Positions 14,584-22,458 of a stretch of 41,269 nucleotides of DNA are shown one piece after another. The number at the start of each line of letters is the position of its first letter. The first letter of the stretch is position 1. Under the pieces are notes generated by a model. It ran no database searches, had not been told where the DNA came from, and was given only the letters and a program-made list of their open reading frames with translations. Location: positions 1 through 41,269 of the IMG/VR virus record IMGVR_UViG_3300047678_000835; one strand, given 5' to 3'. Both the position numbers and the translations under genes were made by a program. This DNA comes from a virus.

Positions 14584-14910
14584 GTGACCCTCATCAAATC
14601 CCTGCCGGGCGACTTCCCGGCGCTGCCCCGCTTATTCGGCTGGCTCGTGCTCGCCGTGCTGCTGTTGGCTGCCGTGTGGCTGCTGGCGCCGCAGCAGCTG
14701 CCGGTCAGCCTGTACAAGCTCAGCCTGGTGTGCGTGGCCGCCGTGGTCGGCTACCGGCTGGACCGGGGCCTGTTCCCGTATGCGCGGCCGGACAAGTTCC
14801 TCACCTGGGCCAGCACCGAGCCCGTGTGGGCCGTGCCCTTCGCCGCTGCCATGCTGAGGCGCGCGCTGGTGGTTTCCGCCGCCATGCTGGCCATGGGCCT
14901 CGGCGCATGA
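14584..14910 (+). CDS. Putative holin
   Basis: A 108-residue protein from a GTG start with GGAGAA upstream. Two strong hydrophobic segments (about 17-35 and 46-56) and a third near the C-terminus (about 92-107) surround the family-like stretch KLSLVCVAAVVGYRLDRGLFPYARPDKF seen in putative holins of Mu-like phages. It would form the membrane lesion that starts lysis. The transglycosylase gene follows with an ATGA overlap, the usual lysis-cassette order. Confidence 0.75.
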   Translation: MTLIKSLPGDFPALPRLFGWLVLAVLLLAAVWLLAPQQLPVSLYKLSLVCVAAVVGYRLDRGLFPYARPDKFLTWASTEPVWAVPFAAAMLRRALVVSAAMLAMGLGA

Positions 14911-15617
14911 GCGCCCGGCCGGCTCGCCCGCAGGGCACGCGCATACAACCGGGCCTGCGCACCTCCGCCGCCATCTGCCTGACCGTGCTGGCCACCGCCT
15001 TCGGCGCCGCGCTGGTGTGCATCGCGATGGCGGCCCTGTTCGCCTCGACGCCGTGCAAGGCCGCGGAGCTGACGCCGCCGCCGGCCGCGCAGCCCTGGCG
15101 CGCCGAGCTGACCCGCGCCGCACACGCTCAGTGGGGCCTGGACGCACCCATCGCCGCATTGGCCGCCCAGGTGCACCAGGAGAGCGGGTGGAACCCTGCG
15201 GCCGTATCCCGCGTGGGCGCTGTCGGCATGACGCAGTTCATGCCTGCCACAGCCACCTGGTGGTGCCAGAGCCAGCGCATGGCGCCGGCGGACTGCCAGC
15301 CCACCAACCCCACCTGGGCGCTGCGCGCGCTGGTCGGCTACGACAAGTGGCTGTGGGACCGCGTGCCGCAGGCCGGCGCGCCACCGGACCGGCTGTGGGC
15401 CGCGCTGCGGGCCTACAACGGCGGGCTGGGCCACTGGCTGGACGAACGCAAGCTGGCCGCAGGCCCGAGCCGCACGCAGGTGGACGCCGCCTGCGGCCGG
15501 GCCCGGCGTGCTGCGCAGTTCTGTGGAGAGAATTTGGGGTACCCGCGCCGCATCCTGGTGGTGCTGCAGCCGCGTTACTCCACCTGGGGCGGCGTGCTGG
15601 AAGTGACGGGAAGCTGA
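14907..15617 (+). CDS. Phage endolysin, SLT-type lytic transglycosylase
   Basis: A 236-residue protein. A hydrophobic N-terminal segment (about 20-45) acts as a signal anchor or signal-arrest-release sequence. The SLT/lysozyme-like catalytic domain spans about 68-200, with the catalytic glutamate E92 in QVHQESGWNP, then GAVGMTQFMPATA and the AYNGG motif. It cleaves peptidoglycan between MurNAc and GlcNAc. Coupled to the holin by ATGA overlap; the spanin pair follows. Confidence 0.9.
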   Translation: MSARPARPQGTRIQPGLRTSAAICLTVLATAFGAALVCIAMAALFASTPCKAAELTPPPAAQPWRAELTRAAHAQWGLDAPIAALAAQVHQESGWNPAAVSRVGAVGMTQFMPATATWWCQSQRMAPADCQPTNPTWALRALVGYDKWLWDRVPQAGAPPDRLWAALRAYNGGLGHWLDERKLAAGPSRTQVDAACGRARRAAQFCGENLGYPRRILVVLQPRYSTWGGVLEVTGS

Positions 15618-15621
15618 CGCG

Positions 15622-16341
15622 ATGGACGCCACCGAGATCGCCGCCGACGCCGCCCGGGCGGTGGAGACCCTGAACCCGCTGCACGCGCTGCACCTGGCCT
15701 CGCTGAAGGCCGTCGCCTGGATCGGCGCCCTCGCGCTGGGCGTAGGCCTGGTGCTCGGGGTGGCCGGCGGCAGCTGGGTGGCGCATGCGAAGGACGCGGC
15801 GCAGATCGCCACGCTCAAGCTGGCCGCCGCCACGCTGCAAAGCAACACGCTGGACGCCGCGCTGCAACGCGAGCAGGCCGCCCGTTCGGCCGCCGACCTC
15901 GCGCAGGCCCAACTGGCCGCTGTGCTGTCGGCCTATGACACCGTTTCACAGGAGAAGACCCATGCGATCGCCCATGCCACCACTGGCAGCGCTTGCCTTG
16001 GCGACCGCGCTCTGCGCGTGCTCGACGGCGCCACCGGCCTCCGTCTTGCTGCCGTGCCCGGCGCCGCCAGCGGGCCTGCTGCTGACGATGGACCCGCTGC
16101 CGCCGATCCCGGCGCACCGGGTGACTTTGAAGCCACCAGCGCCTACAGCCTCGTCGCCACCGACACCGAGGTAGCCGGCTGGATGCTGACCGCCGGCCGG
16201 ATGTACGAAACCTGCCGTGCGCGCCTCAACGCGCTGGTGGGCTATTTGAACCCAGCGGCAAGCGCGGAACCGGCTCTGCCGGGCCGCAGCTTGCGCCCCC
16301 TGGGGGGAAGCGGCGCAGCCGCTGCGGGGGGGTCCAAATGA
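15622..16341 (+). CDS. Rz-like inner-membrane spanin
   Basis: A 239-residue protein. Hydrophobic helix at about 31-52 (VAWIGALALGVGLVLGVAGG) followed by a long Ala/Gln-rich coiled region (about 58-110), the i-spanin layout. The Rz1 lipoprotein is encoded inside it in another frame (15962-16174). Residues about 214-237 are encoded by repeat copy R4 and form a Gly/Ala/Pro-rich tail, so the frame may have originally ended earlier. ATGA overlap with the next gene. Confidence 0.8.
   Translation: MDATEIAADAARAVETLNPLHALHLASLKAVAWIGALALGVGLVLGVAGGSWVAHAKDAAQIATLKLAAATLQSNTLDAALQREQAARSAADLAQAQLAAVLSAYDTVSQEKTHAIAHATTGSACLGDRALRVLDGATGLRLAAVPGAASGPAADDGPAAADPGAPGDFEATSAYSLVATDTEVAGWMLTAGRMYETCRARLNALVGYLNPAASAEPALPGRSLRPLGGSGAAAAGGSK
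15962..16174 (+). CDS. Rz1-like outer-membrane spanin lipoprotein, nested in Rz
   Basis: A 70-residue frame with AGGAGA just before its ATG. It has a signal peptide (PPLAALALATALCAC) with lipobox LCAC and predicted lipidated Cys20, and a very proline-rich mature part (PPASVLLPCPAPP, PLPPIPAHR), the hallmark of Rz1. Together with Rz it would bridge inner and outer membranes for the final lysis step. Fully embedded genes like this are typical of lambda-type spanins. Confidence 0.85.
   Translation: MRSPMPPLAALALATALCACSTAPPASVLLPCPAPPAGLLLTMDPLPPIPAHRVTLKPPAPTASSPPTPR
16262..16332 (-). repeat. Palindromic GC-rich repeat copy R4, end of the Rz gene
   Basis: Reverse orientation of the element: C-run, GCAGCGGCTGCGCCGCTTCC, CCCCAGGGGG, then a variant CGCAAGCTGCGGCCCGGCAG block and GGTTCCGCGC. 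It codes for the Gly/Ala-rich end of the Rz-like protein. Confidence 0.85.
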
Positions 16342-16673
16342 CGCCTTACGAAATGATCATCGCCGCTGTGGCGGTGTGCAATTTGATCCTGACGCTGCGC
16401 GTGCTGGCCAGCAACAAGCACAAGGCCGGCGAGGCGCGGCTGAACGATCTGGAGGCCGCGCTGCGCACCCGGCTGGAACAGCACGAAACCCGTCTGACGC
16501 AGTTGGCGACGCTGCTCGACAAGGTGCCCACGCACGATGACCTGGGCGATGTCTACACCGAGCTGAACAAAACGACGCAGGCCGTGAGCCACCTCACGGG
16601 CGCCGTGCAGCAGATGGACGCGTCCTTGCGCCTGCTGATGCAGCAGCTGATCCACCGCAGAGGGAGCGACTGA
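16338..16673 (+). CDS. DUF2730-family phage protein
   Basis: A 111-residue protein with one N-terminal membrane helix (about 5-24) and a long coiled coil (about 30-105: ARLNDLEAALRTRLEQHETRL). It matches the DUF2730 family found upstream of the terminase in Mu-like phages (Mu gp25 position). Exact role unknown. Coupled to the next gene by TGATG. Confidence 0.82.
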   Translation: MTPYEMIIAAVAVCNLILTLRVLASNKHKAGEARLNDLEAALRTRLEQHETRLTQLATLLDKVPTHDDLGDVYTELNKTTQAVSHLTGAVQQMDASLRLLMQQLIHRRGSD

Positions 16674-16933
16674 TGAAGACCTGGGACCCCGAAGCCCGCC
16701 GCCGCAGCCTGCTGAGCAGCATCTTCTTCGCGCAGGCCAGCACGGCCACCGTGCGCGAGCTGCACCGTGACCTGGAGTGGGTGCACAACATGGCTGTCAG
16801 CACCGACCAGGTGCGCGGCGACCTGAGCTGGCTGCAGGAGCAGGGCTTCGTCAAGTTCATGGCGGACACCGCGCAGATCACCGAACGCGGGCGCGACATC
16901 TGCCGCAACGCAGCGCCATGGCCGGGGGAATGA
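16673..16933 (+). CDS. Winged-helix phage protein (VpaChn25_0724 type)
   Basis: An 86-residue protein with a winged-helix layout: helix RRRSLLSSIFFAQ, helix TVRELHRDLEW, recognition helix TDQVRGDLSWLQEQGFV and wing QITERGRDI. The pattern matches the VpaChn25_0724-type family located before the small terminase gene in B3-like phages. Starts within TGATG. Its 3' end meets a reading frame made of repeat R5. Confidence 0.75.
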   Translation: MKTWDPEARRRSLLSSIFFAQASTATVRELHRDLEWVHNMAVSTDQVRGDLSWLQEQGFVKFMADTAQITERGRDICRNAAPWPGE

Positions 16934-17061
16934 CGACCCCCCCGAAGCGGCTGCGCCGCCTCCCCCCGAGGGGGCAACACCAGCAGCCCGGCGGAGCCGG
17001 TTCTGCGGTGTTCGCCAGGGGTGCCGGGCCACTTGTCGAGATGACTGGAAGGACTGTATGA
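16930..17061 (+). CDS. Repeat-derived 43-residue frame bridging two genes
   Basis: ATG 16930 overlaps the upstream stop and TGA 17061 overlaps the downstream start, both as ATGA. About 27 of its 43 residues (TPPKRLRRLPPRGQ...) are encoded by repeat copy R5. It probably has no protein function, but it keeps ribosomes moving across the inserted repeat. Confidence 0.35.
   Translation: MTTPPKRLRRLPPRGQHQQPGGAGSAVFARGAGPLVEMTGRTV
16937..17016 (+). repeat. Palindromic GC-rich repeat copy R5
   Basis: CCCCCCCGAAGCGGCTGCG, CCGCCTCCCCCCGAGGGGG, then CAACACCAGCAGCCCGGCGG and GGTTCTGCGGTGTTCGCC. It is the closest to the canonical form and lies between two structural-region genes. Confidence 0.9.
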
Positions 17062-17429
17062 CACTGAAGATTCTGGTGACCAACACCGACCCGCGTTCGG
17101 ACGTGACTGTGAGGGTCGCCACGCGGCGGCCGGACGGCTCGCCATCGCCGAGTTGGGCCGACGTGGAGCTGATGGGCGGCGAGTGCCGCATGTTCTACGT
17201 GCATTCAGAGCAGCACCTGGTCATCACGACCGACGAGCCGCAGAACGCGCCGATCAAGCCCACCCCCGAAGCGCCTGCGGCGCTTCCCCCTCAAGGGGGC
17301 ACCTGCCAGCGGCCCGGCGAAGCCGGCTCCGCGGCGGTTGCTGGGGCAGGCCCCCGTGCTGCTGCCGTGGTCGCCAAAACCGTCGACAACTGGGGCATGG
17401 CTGCTCCGCCCGAAGACAAGCCGGCCTGA
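17058..17429 (+). CDS. Small beta-rich phage protein with a repeat-derived insert
   Basis: A 123-residue protein with GGAAGGA upstream. Residues 1-65 read as a beta sandwich (LKILVTNTDPRSDVTVRVATRR, ECRMFYVHSEQHLVITT). Residues about 69-94 come from repeat copy R6 (PAALPPQGGTCQRPGEAGSA), and a short tail follows. It sits between the winged-helix gene and the DUF1804 terminase-region gene. Function unknown. Confidence 0.65.
   Translation: MTLKILVTNTDPRSDVTVRVATRRPDGSPSPSWADVELMGGECRMFYVHSEQHLVITTDEPQNAPIKPTPEAPAALPPQGGTCQRPGEAGSAAVAGAGPRAAAVVAKTVDNWGMAAPPEDKPA
17263..17340 (+). repeat. Palindromic GC-rich repeat copy R6, inside a CDS
   Basis: Variant form with GAAGCGCCTGCGGCGCTTCC, CCCTCAAGGGGG and CACCTGCCAGCGGCCCGGCG. 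R7 and R8 share this CACCTGCCAGC/CGCCTGCC middle block, so the family has at least two subtypes. Confidence 0.85.
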
Positions 17430-17433
17430 GCCC

Positions 17434-17922
17434 GTGGCGCACCCTAAAGAGACCCGTTTGGCCCTGCGCGGCGCCTTCCTCGGCGGCCTGCCGCTGGAGC
17501 ATGCCGCCGACAAGGTGGGCGTGCCGGTGCAGACCGCGCGGCGCTGGAAGGCCGAGGCGGCCGCCGAGGGGGACGACTGGGACAAGTTCCAGCGGGCATC
17601 GCTGATCGTCGCCGGCGGCGGGTTCGACCAGGCCATGTCGCGCGTGGCGGCGGCCGTCATCCTGCGGGCGGAAGCGGTGATGGAGACGCTGGCCAGCGAC
17701 CCCGCGCTGGACCCGCTGGACGCAGCACGCGCCATCGGCAGCCTCGCCGACAGCCTGAACAAGGCGCAAGCCGCGGCCCGGCGCCTGATGCCCGAGACGG
17801 ACAAGCTGGCCGTGGAGACGGGCACGCTGAAGGCCTTCGTCGAGCTGCTGGTGCGGCTGCACCCTGCGGCGGGTGAGGCTGCTCTCGCGGCCATGGAAGC
17901 CTATTCCCGTGGGGAGCGCTGA
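17434..17922 (+). CDS. DUF1804-family protein, probable small terminase-region protein
   Basis: A 162-residue protein from GTG 17434, the start that gives the family N-terminus MAHPKETRLALRGAF. The HTH-like segment EHAADKVGVPVQTARRWKAEA and AEGDDWDKFQRA, then IGSLADSLNKAQAAARRLMPET, are diagnostic of DUF1804, which lies immediately before TerL in Mu-like phages. A DNA-recognition role in packaging is likely by position. It shares one base with the TerL start. Confidence 0.88.
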   Translation: MAHPKETRLALRGAFLGGLPLEHAADKVGVPVQTARRWKAEAAAEGDDWDKFQRASLIVAGGGFDQAMSRVAAAVILRAEAVMETLASDPALDPLDAARAIGSLADSLNKAQAAARRLMPETDKLAVETGTLKAFVELLVRLHPAAGEAALAAMEAYSRGER

Positions 17923-19550
17923 TGGCTCGCCAGGGGTTGACCCGCAAGGCGGCTGACGCCGACCTGGCCGCGTTCGCCGCGCAGCTGCGCCAGCGCATCG
18001 AGGCCGAGGTGTCGGGCTTCGACCCGTCGCCCGCCGCGATGGTGCTGCGGCGCAGGAAAGCGATGGACGATTTCGGCTACTTCGTCGTCACCTACTTTCC
18101 GCACTACATCCGCAGCCCGCACCGCAGCGAGCTGCACGAATACCTGTTCGCCCGGCTGCCGGCCATCGTCGCCTCGCCGAAGAGCGAGACGGACGCGATC
18201 GCCGCGCCGCGCGGCGAGGCCAAATCCACCCTGGTGACACAGCTCTTCACGCTGTGGTGCCTGGTCACCGGGCGCAAGCGCTACCCGGTGATCGTGATGG
18301 ACTCGATCGACCAGGCGTACCCGATGCTGGAGGCGATCAAGGCTGAGCTGGCGTTCAACCCGCGCTTGCTGATGGACTTTGCCGAGCACTGCGGCCAGGG
18401 CCGCGTGTGGCAGGCGGCCACCATCGTGACGCGTGGCGACGCGAAGGTGCAGGTGGCCGGCAGCGGTAAGAAGCTGCGCGGCCTGCGCCACGGCCCGCAC
18501 CGGCCGGACCTGGTGGTGCTGGACGACATCGAGAACGACGAGCAGGTGCGCAACCCCGACCAGCGGGACAAGCTGCAGGCCTGGCTGAGCAAGACGGTGC
18601 TGCCGCTGGGCGGCGCGGGCGCCAAGTTCGATGTGGTCTACATCGGCACCATCCTGCATTACGACAGCGTGCTGAGCCGCACGCTGGCCAACCCGCTGTG
18701 GCGCGCCGCGCGCTTCAAGGCGCTGCTGGCCTGGCCGGACCGCATGGACCTGTGGGACCGCTGGGAAGAGCTGCTGCGCAACGATGGCGAGGCCGTGGCA
18801 GACGCCTATTTCACCTCCCACGAAGCGGCCATGCTGGCCGGCTCGAAGGTGAGCTGGCTGGCCCGCCCGCTGCTGGCGCTGATGAAAATCCGCGCCCGCG
18901 ACGGCCACGACACCTTCGACAGCGAGTATCAGAACGACCCGGTGGCGGGCGACAACGCGCCCTTCAGCGGCATCATCACCTTCTGGGTCAACCGGCTGGC
19001 GAGCTGGCTGTTCTTCGGCGCCTGCGACCCGTCGCTGGGCAAGGCCGGCGCGGGGCGCGACCCGAGCGCGCTGCTGGTCGGTGGCTACTGCCGCGAGACC
19101 GGCGTGCTGGACGTGGTGGAGGCCGCGATCCGCAAGCGGCTGCCGGACAAGATCATCAGCGACATCATCGAGTTCCAGTCGCAATACCGCTGCCTGCTTT
19201 GGGCGGTGGAGACGGTGCAGTTCCAGGAGTTCCTGCGCAGCGAGCTGATCAAGCGCAGCGCTGCGGCCGGCATGCCGGTACCGGCGCGCGCGGTGCAGCC
19301 CATCACCGACAAGCTGCTGCGCATCGAGGCGCTGCAGCCGCACGTGAAGAACGGCCTCATCCGCCTGCACCCGAGCCAGACGACGCTGATCGACCAGCTG
19401 CGGCACTTCCCCAAGGCCGACCACGACGACGGGCCGGACGCGCTGGAGATGCTGTGGAAGGCGGCCACCGGCGGGCTGGCCAGCGTGGGCATTGCCAGCC
19501 GCGCCGCGCCGCCCGGCAGGCATCACCGCGTAGACCTCAGAGGCTATTGA
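17922..19550 (+). CDS. Terminase large subunit (Mu gp28-like)
   Basis: A 542-residue packaging motor with ATPase and nuclease domains. Walker A-like APRGEAKST (residues 95-103), Walker B VVLDD (198-202) with following acidic residues, coupling motif near GTILHYDS (242-249), nuclease aspartate D369 in ACDPSLG and a C-terminal acidic cluster DHDDGPDALEM (500-510). Mu-type terminases package by the headful from integrated copies, taking host DNA at the ends. Overlaps the portal gene as TGATG. Confidence 0.93.
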   Translation: MARQGLTRKAADADLAAFAAQLRQRIEAEVSGFDPSPAAMVLRRRKAMDDFGYFVVTYFPHYIRSPHRSELHEYLFARLPAIVASPKSETDAIAAPRGEAKSTLVTQLFTLWCLVTGRKRYPVIVMDSIDQAYPMLEAIKAELAFNPRLLMDFAEHCGQGRVWQAATIVTRGDAKVQVAGSGKKLRGLRHGPHRPDLVVLDDIENDEQVRNPDQRDKLQAWLSKTVLPLGGAGAKFDVVYIGTILHYDSVLSRTLANPLWRAARFKALLAWPDRMDLWDRWEELLRNDGEAVADAYFTSHEAAMLAGSKVSWLARPLLALMKIRARDGHDTFDSEYQNDPVAGDNAPFSGIITFWVNRLASWLFFGACDPSLGKAGAGRDPSALLVGGYCRETGVLDVVEAAIRKRLPDKIISDIIEFQSQYRCLLWAVETVQFQEFLRSELIKRSAAAGMPVPARAVQPITDKLLRIEALQPHVKNGLIRLHPSQTTLIDQLRHFPKADHDDGPDALEMLWKAATGGLASVGIASRAAPPGRHHRVDLRGY

Positions 19551-21100
19551 TGAACAACCCCCTCTCCAAATCCCTCACCGGTGGCGACCTGGCCAGCCGG
19601 ATGGTGGCGTTCGACTTCTCGGTGATGGGCACGCTGCTGCCCAACCCGGACCCGTTGCTCAAGCAGATCGGGCAGGACATCCGCGTCTACCGCCAGTTGC
19701 TGGGCGACAGCCATGTGGGCGCCTGCGTGCGCCGCCGCAAGAGCGCGGTGAAGGCGCTGGAAAGCGGGCTGGACCGGGGCAAGGCGCCCAGCCGCGTCGC
19801 CAAAGCGTGTGAGGCCGTGCTGGCCGGGCTGGACATGGAGCGGCTCATCGGCCAGGCGCTTGACGCGTGCCTGTTCGGCTATGCGCCGATGGAGATCAAC
19901 TGGAGGAACGGCACTGGGCCGCAGGCGGTGCAGACCAGCACGTATGACGGCACTGCGCCCGGCCTGGGCTCGGGCATCTGGCCCGCCGACGTGCAACTCA
20001 AGCCGCCCGAGTGGTTCTGCTTCGACGCGGACGCCCGGCTGCGGCTGAAGACGAAGACGAACCCGGTGTTCGGCGACGAGCTGCCGGAGCGCAAGTTCCT
20101 GCTGCCGCGCCAGGACCCCAGCTACCAGAACCCCTACGGCTTCCCCGACCTGAGCCTGTGCTACTGGCCGGTGCTGTTCAAGAAGGGCGGCATGCGGTTC
20201 TGGTTGACGTTCGCCGAGAAATACGGCGGCGCCTTCGCCGTGGGCAAGCTGCCGCGCGGGGCCGACCCGGCCGAGCGCAGCGCGATGTTGGATTCTCTTG
20301 CCAGCATGCTGCAAGACGCGGTGGCCACCATCCCCGACGACGGCAGCGTGGAGCTGAAGGAGGCCAGCGGCAAGGCCGCCAGCGCGGATCTGTACGAAAA
20401 GCTGGTGCTGCACTGCCGGGGCGAGATCAGCATCGTGCTGACCGGCACGAACCAGACGGTGGAAGCCAGTGCCAACAAGGCCAGCGCGCACGCCGGCATG
20501 GACGTGGCCGGCGACCTGCGCGACGCTGATGCCGAGGTGGTGGCCGCCGCCGTCAACCAACTGCTTCGTTGGGTGGTCGACCTGAACTGGCCCGGCACGC
20601 CCGCGCCGGTGTGGAGCCTGTGGGACCAGGTGGCGCAGGACGAGCTGCAGGCGCTGCGCGACAAGAGCAACTACGACGCGGGGGCGCGGTTCACCAACCT
20701 GTATTGGCAGCGCGCCTATGGGTATGAGGAAGGCGACCTGGCCGCGCCGGCGGCGCCCGTGCTGCCGGGGGCACTCCCGGGCGCACCAGGTGCGGCGCCT
20801 GGTGCGGCTGGGGCCGTGGCCTTCGCTCAGGCCGCACTCAACCCCGCGTTACTTTCCGACCCGACCGACCCGACCGCCGCGCAAAGTAACGCGCTGGCCA
20901 CCGCCGCCGCGCCGGCCTGGTCGAAGGTCATCGCGCAGGTGCAGGCGCTGGTCGACCAGGCGCAGGACCTCGGCCAGTTGCAGACGGCGCTGACGAACGC
21001 CTATGGCGGGCTGGAGACGGGCGAGCTGACCAAGCTGATGTCGGCGGCGTTTGCGCTGGCCGAGCTGAAGGGCATCGACGCGGTGCGGACCGGGGACTGA
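19550..21100 (+). CDS. DUF935 portal protein (Mu gp29-like)
   Basis: A 516-residue protein with the DUF935 pattern: PDPLLKQIGQDIRVYRQLLGDSHVGACVRRRKSAV near the N-terminus, FGYAPMEINWR, the KYGGAFAVGKLP region and the C-terminal helical part LQTALTNAYGGLETGELTKLM. It would form the dodecameric portal at the head vertex. The Ala/Pro-rich linker at about residues 403-445 includes the peptide encoded by the perfect GTTAC inverted repeat at 20845-20893. Confidence 0.92.
   Translation: MNNPLSKSLTGGDLASRMVAFDFSVMGTLLPNPDPLLKQIGQDIRVYRQLLGDSHVGACVRRRKSAVKALESGLDRGKAPSRVAKACEAVLAGLDMERLIGQALDACLFGYAPMEINWRNGTGPQAVQTSTYDGTAPGLGSGIWPADVQLKPPEWFCFDADARLRLKTKTNPVFGDELPERKFLLPRQDPSYQNPYGFPDLSLCYWPVLFKKGGMRFWLTFAEKYGGAFAVGKLPRGADPAERSAMLDSLASMLQDAVATIPDDGSVELKEASGKAASADLYEKLVLHCRGEISIVLTGTNQTVEASANKASAHAGMDVAGDLRDADAEVVAAAVNQLLRWVVDLNWPGTPAPVWSLWDQVAQDELQALRDKSNYDAGARFTNLYWQRAYGYEEGDLAAPAAPVLPGALPGAPGAAPGAAGAVAFAQAALNPALLSDPTDPTAAQSNALATAAAPAWSKVIAQVQALVDQAQDLGQLQTALTNAYGGLETGELTKLMSAAFALAELKGIDAVRTGD
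20845..20893. repeat. Perfect 11-bp inverted repeat in the portal gene
   Basis: CGCGTTACTTT (20845-20855) and AAAGTAACGCG (20883-20893) are exact reverse complements separated by 27 bp that contain a short CCGAC tandem. A related pair lies in the transposase gene at 3407-3452. Confidence 0.7.
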
Positions 21101-21101
21101 A

Positions 21102-22340
21102 GTGCCGGACAGCAGCGCATCGGTCGGGTTTGGGTTCGGTACGCCTTTCGAGGAGCAGTTGGCGTATTTCCGCCAGAAGCTGAACCTGCCGACCGAGGCC
21201 TACGACGACGTGACCGGCGCCGGGCATGACCGGGCCTTCATCGTGACCGGGGCGGCGAAGGCCGACATCCTGGACGAGCTGCACGGCGCGATCGAGCGCA
21301 CGATGGCCAGCGGCGGCAGCCTGGAAGACTTCCGCAAGGCGTTCCCCGGCATCTTGCAGCGCACCGGCTGGACGGGATGGACGGGCGAAGGCACGGCGGA
21401 TGGCGAAGCCTGGCGCACCAAGGTGATCTACCAGACCAACATGGCCACCAGCTACGCGGCCGGGCGGTGGAAGCAGCTCAACGACCCCGATCTGCTCAAG
21501 AGCCGGCCGTACTGGCGCTACATCCACGCCGACAACGTGCTGCACCCGCGCCCCTTGCACCTGGAGTGGAACGGCCTGGTGCTGCGGCATGACGACCCAT
21601 TCTGGCTGACGCACTTTCCCCCGAACGGCTGGGGTTGCCACTGCCGCGTGACGGCCGTTGCAAAGGTGGGGCCGGGCGACAAGACAGCGCCGCCGGCCGG
21701 CTGGGACAAGCCGCTGGAGACGACCGGCGCGCCGCCGGGCATCGACAAGACCTTCGGCTATGCGCCGGGGGCGAATGTGGACACGTCGCTCGCGCGGCTG
21801 ATCGACCAGAAGTTGATCAACCTGTCTTCGCCGGTGGGCGCGCAGATGGCGCAGGTGCTGGAGCCGGTGATTGCGGCCGAGCGCCGCACGGCCTGGACGG
21901 CGATGGTCAACCGCATCGAACAAAAGGGCCAGGCCAACGGCGAGACGCTGCTGGCCACCGTGGTGAAGCCCGCCGTGGTGCAGGCGCTGGCCGACAAGGG
22001 CGTGGTGCTGCAAAACGCGGCGGTCTGGCTGCGCGACCATGAGCTGGCGCACGGGCTGCGCGACGCCAAGCAGAGCCGCGCCACAACCTTGCCGGCGGAT
22101 GTTTGGGCGCAGTTGCCTGACCTGCTGGACACGGCCGCCACGTACCTCGACACCGTTGACGAGGCGTTGATCTACGTGATCGACCTCGACCCCAAGGCCG
22201 GCAAGGTGGTGGTGCAGGTGAACTTCAACCGGAAGGGCCAGTTCGATGGCGTGCGGGCGAAAGTCACGTCGAACTTCATCGACACGGGCGGGTTGGTGGA
22301 CCCGACGAATATCGACCCGACGCGCTACGAGCCGCTGTGA
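21102..22340 (+). CDS. MuF-type minor head protein with C-terminal nuclease-like domain
   Basis: A 412-residue protein from GTG 21102. The N-terminal 200 residues are Mu F / SPP1 gp7-like (TPFEEQLAYFRQKLNLPT, YQTNMATSYAAGRW, then PFWLTHFPPNGWGCHCRV with the family's Cys-His cluster). The C-terminal about 75 residues (EALIYVIDLDPKAGKVVVQVNF, FIDTGGLV) resemble the phage barnase/EndoU/ColicinE5-D/RelE-like nuclease domains often fused to MuF. Such domains may be injected toxins. That domain assignment is by pattern only. Confidence 0.82.
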   Translation: MPDSSASVGFGFGTPFEEQLAYFRQKLNLPTEAYDDVTGAGHDRAFIVTGAAKADILDELHGAIERTMASGGSLEDFRKAFPGILQRTGWTGWTGEGTADGEAWRTKVIYQTNMATSYAAGRWKQLNDPDLLKSRPYWRYIHADNVLHPRPLHLEWNGLVLRHDDPFWLTHFPPNGWGCHCRVTAVAKVGPGDKTAPPAGWDKPLETTGAPPGIDKTFGYAPGANVDTSLARLIDQKLINLSSPVGAQMAQVLEPVIAAERRTAWTAMVNRIEQKGQANGETLLATVVKPAVVQALADKGVVLQNAAVWLRDHELAHGLRDAKQSRATTLPADVWAQLPDLLDTAATYLDTVDEALIYVIDLDPKAGKVVVQVNFNRKGQFDGVRAKVTSNFIDTGGLVDPTNIDPTRYEPL

Positions 22341-22347
22341 AAGTTGT

Positions 22348-22423
22348 GAGCGGCGCCGGATTCGAACCGGATCATAGGAACCCTTGACGGGCCTCTAACC
22401 GTTCCCATTGGAAACAACCGCTC
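22348..22423 (-). tRNA. tRNA-like element, anticodon uncertain
   Basis: Read leftward, a 76-nt unit has a 7-bp acceptor stem GAGCGGT/GCCGCTC, a T-arm CCGG-TTCGAAT-CCGG of correct size and position, and normal tRNA length. In the standard register the anticodon loop would be GTCAAGG (anticodon CAA, with U33 and G37), but its stem pairs at only three of five positions and the D-arm is poor. An alternative fold pairs GGAAC with GTTCC around a 19-nt loop. No CCA is encoded. It lies between F and G, opposite to the late genes. Degenerate tRNA or tRNA mimic. Confidence 0.45.
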
Positions 22424-22458
22424 ACGCCGAAATTTTAACGCGAAGGAGCTTTCACGTC

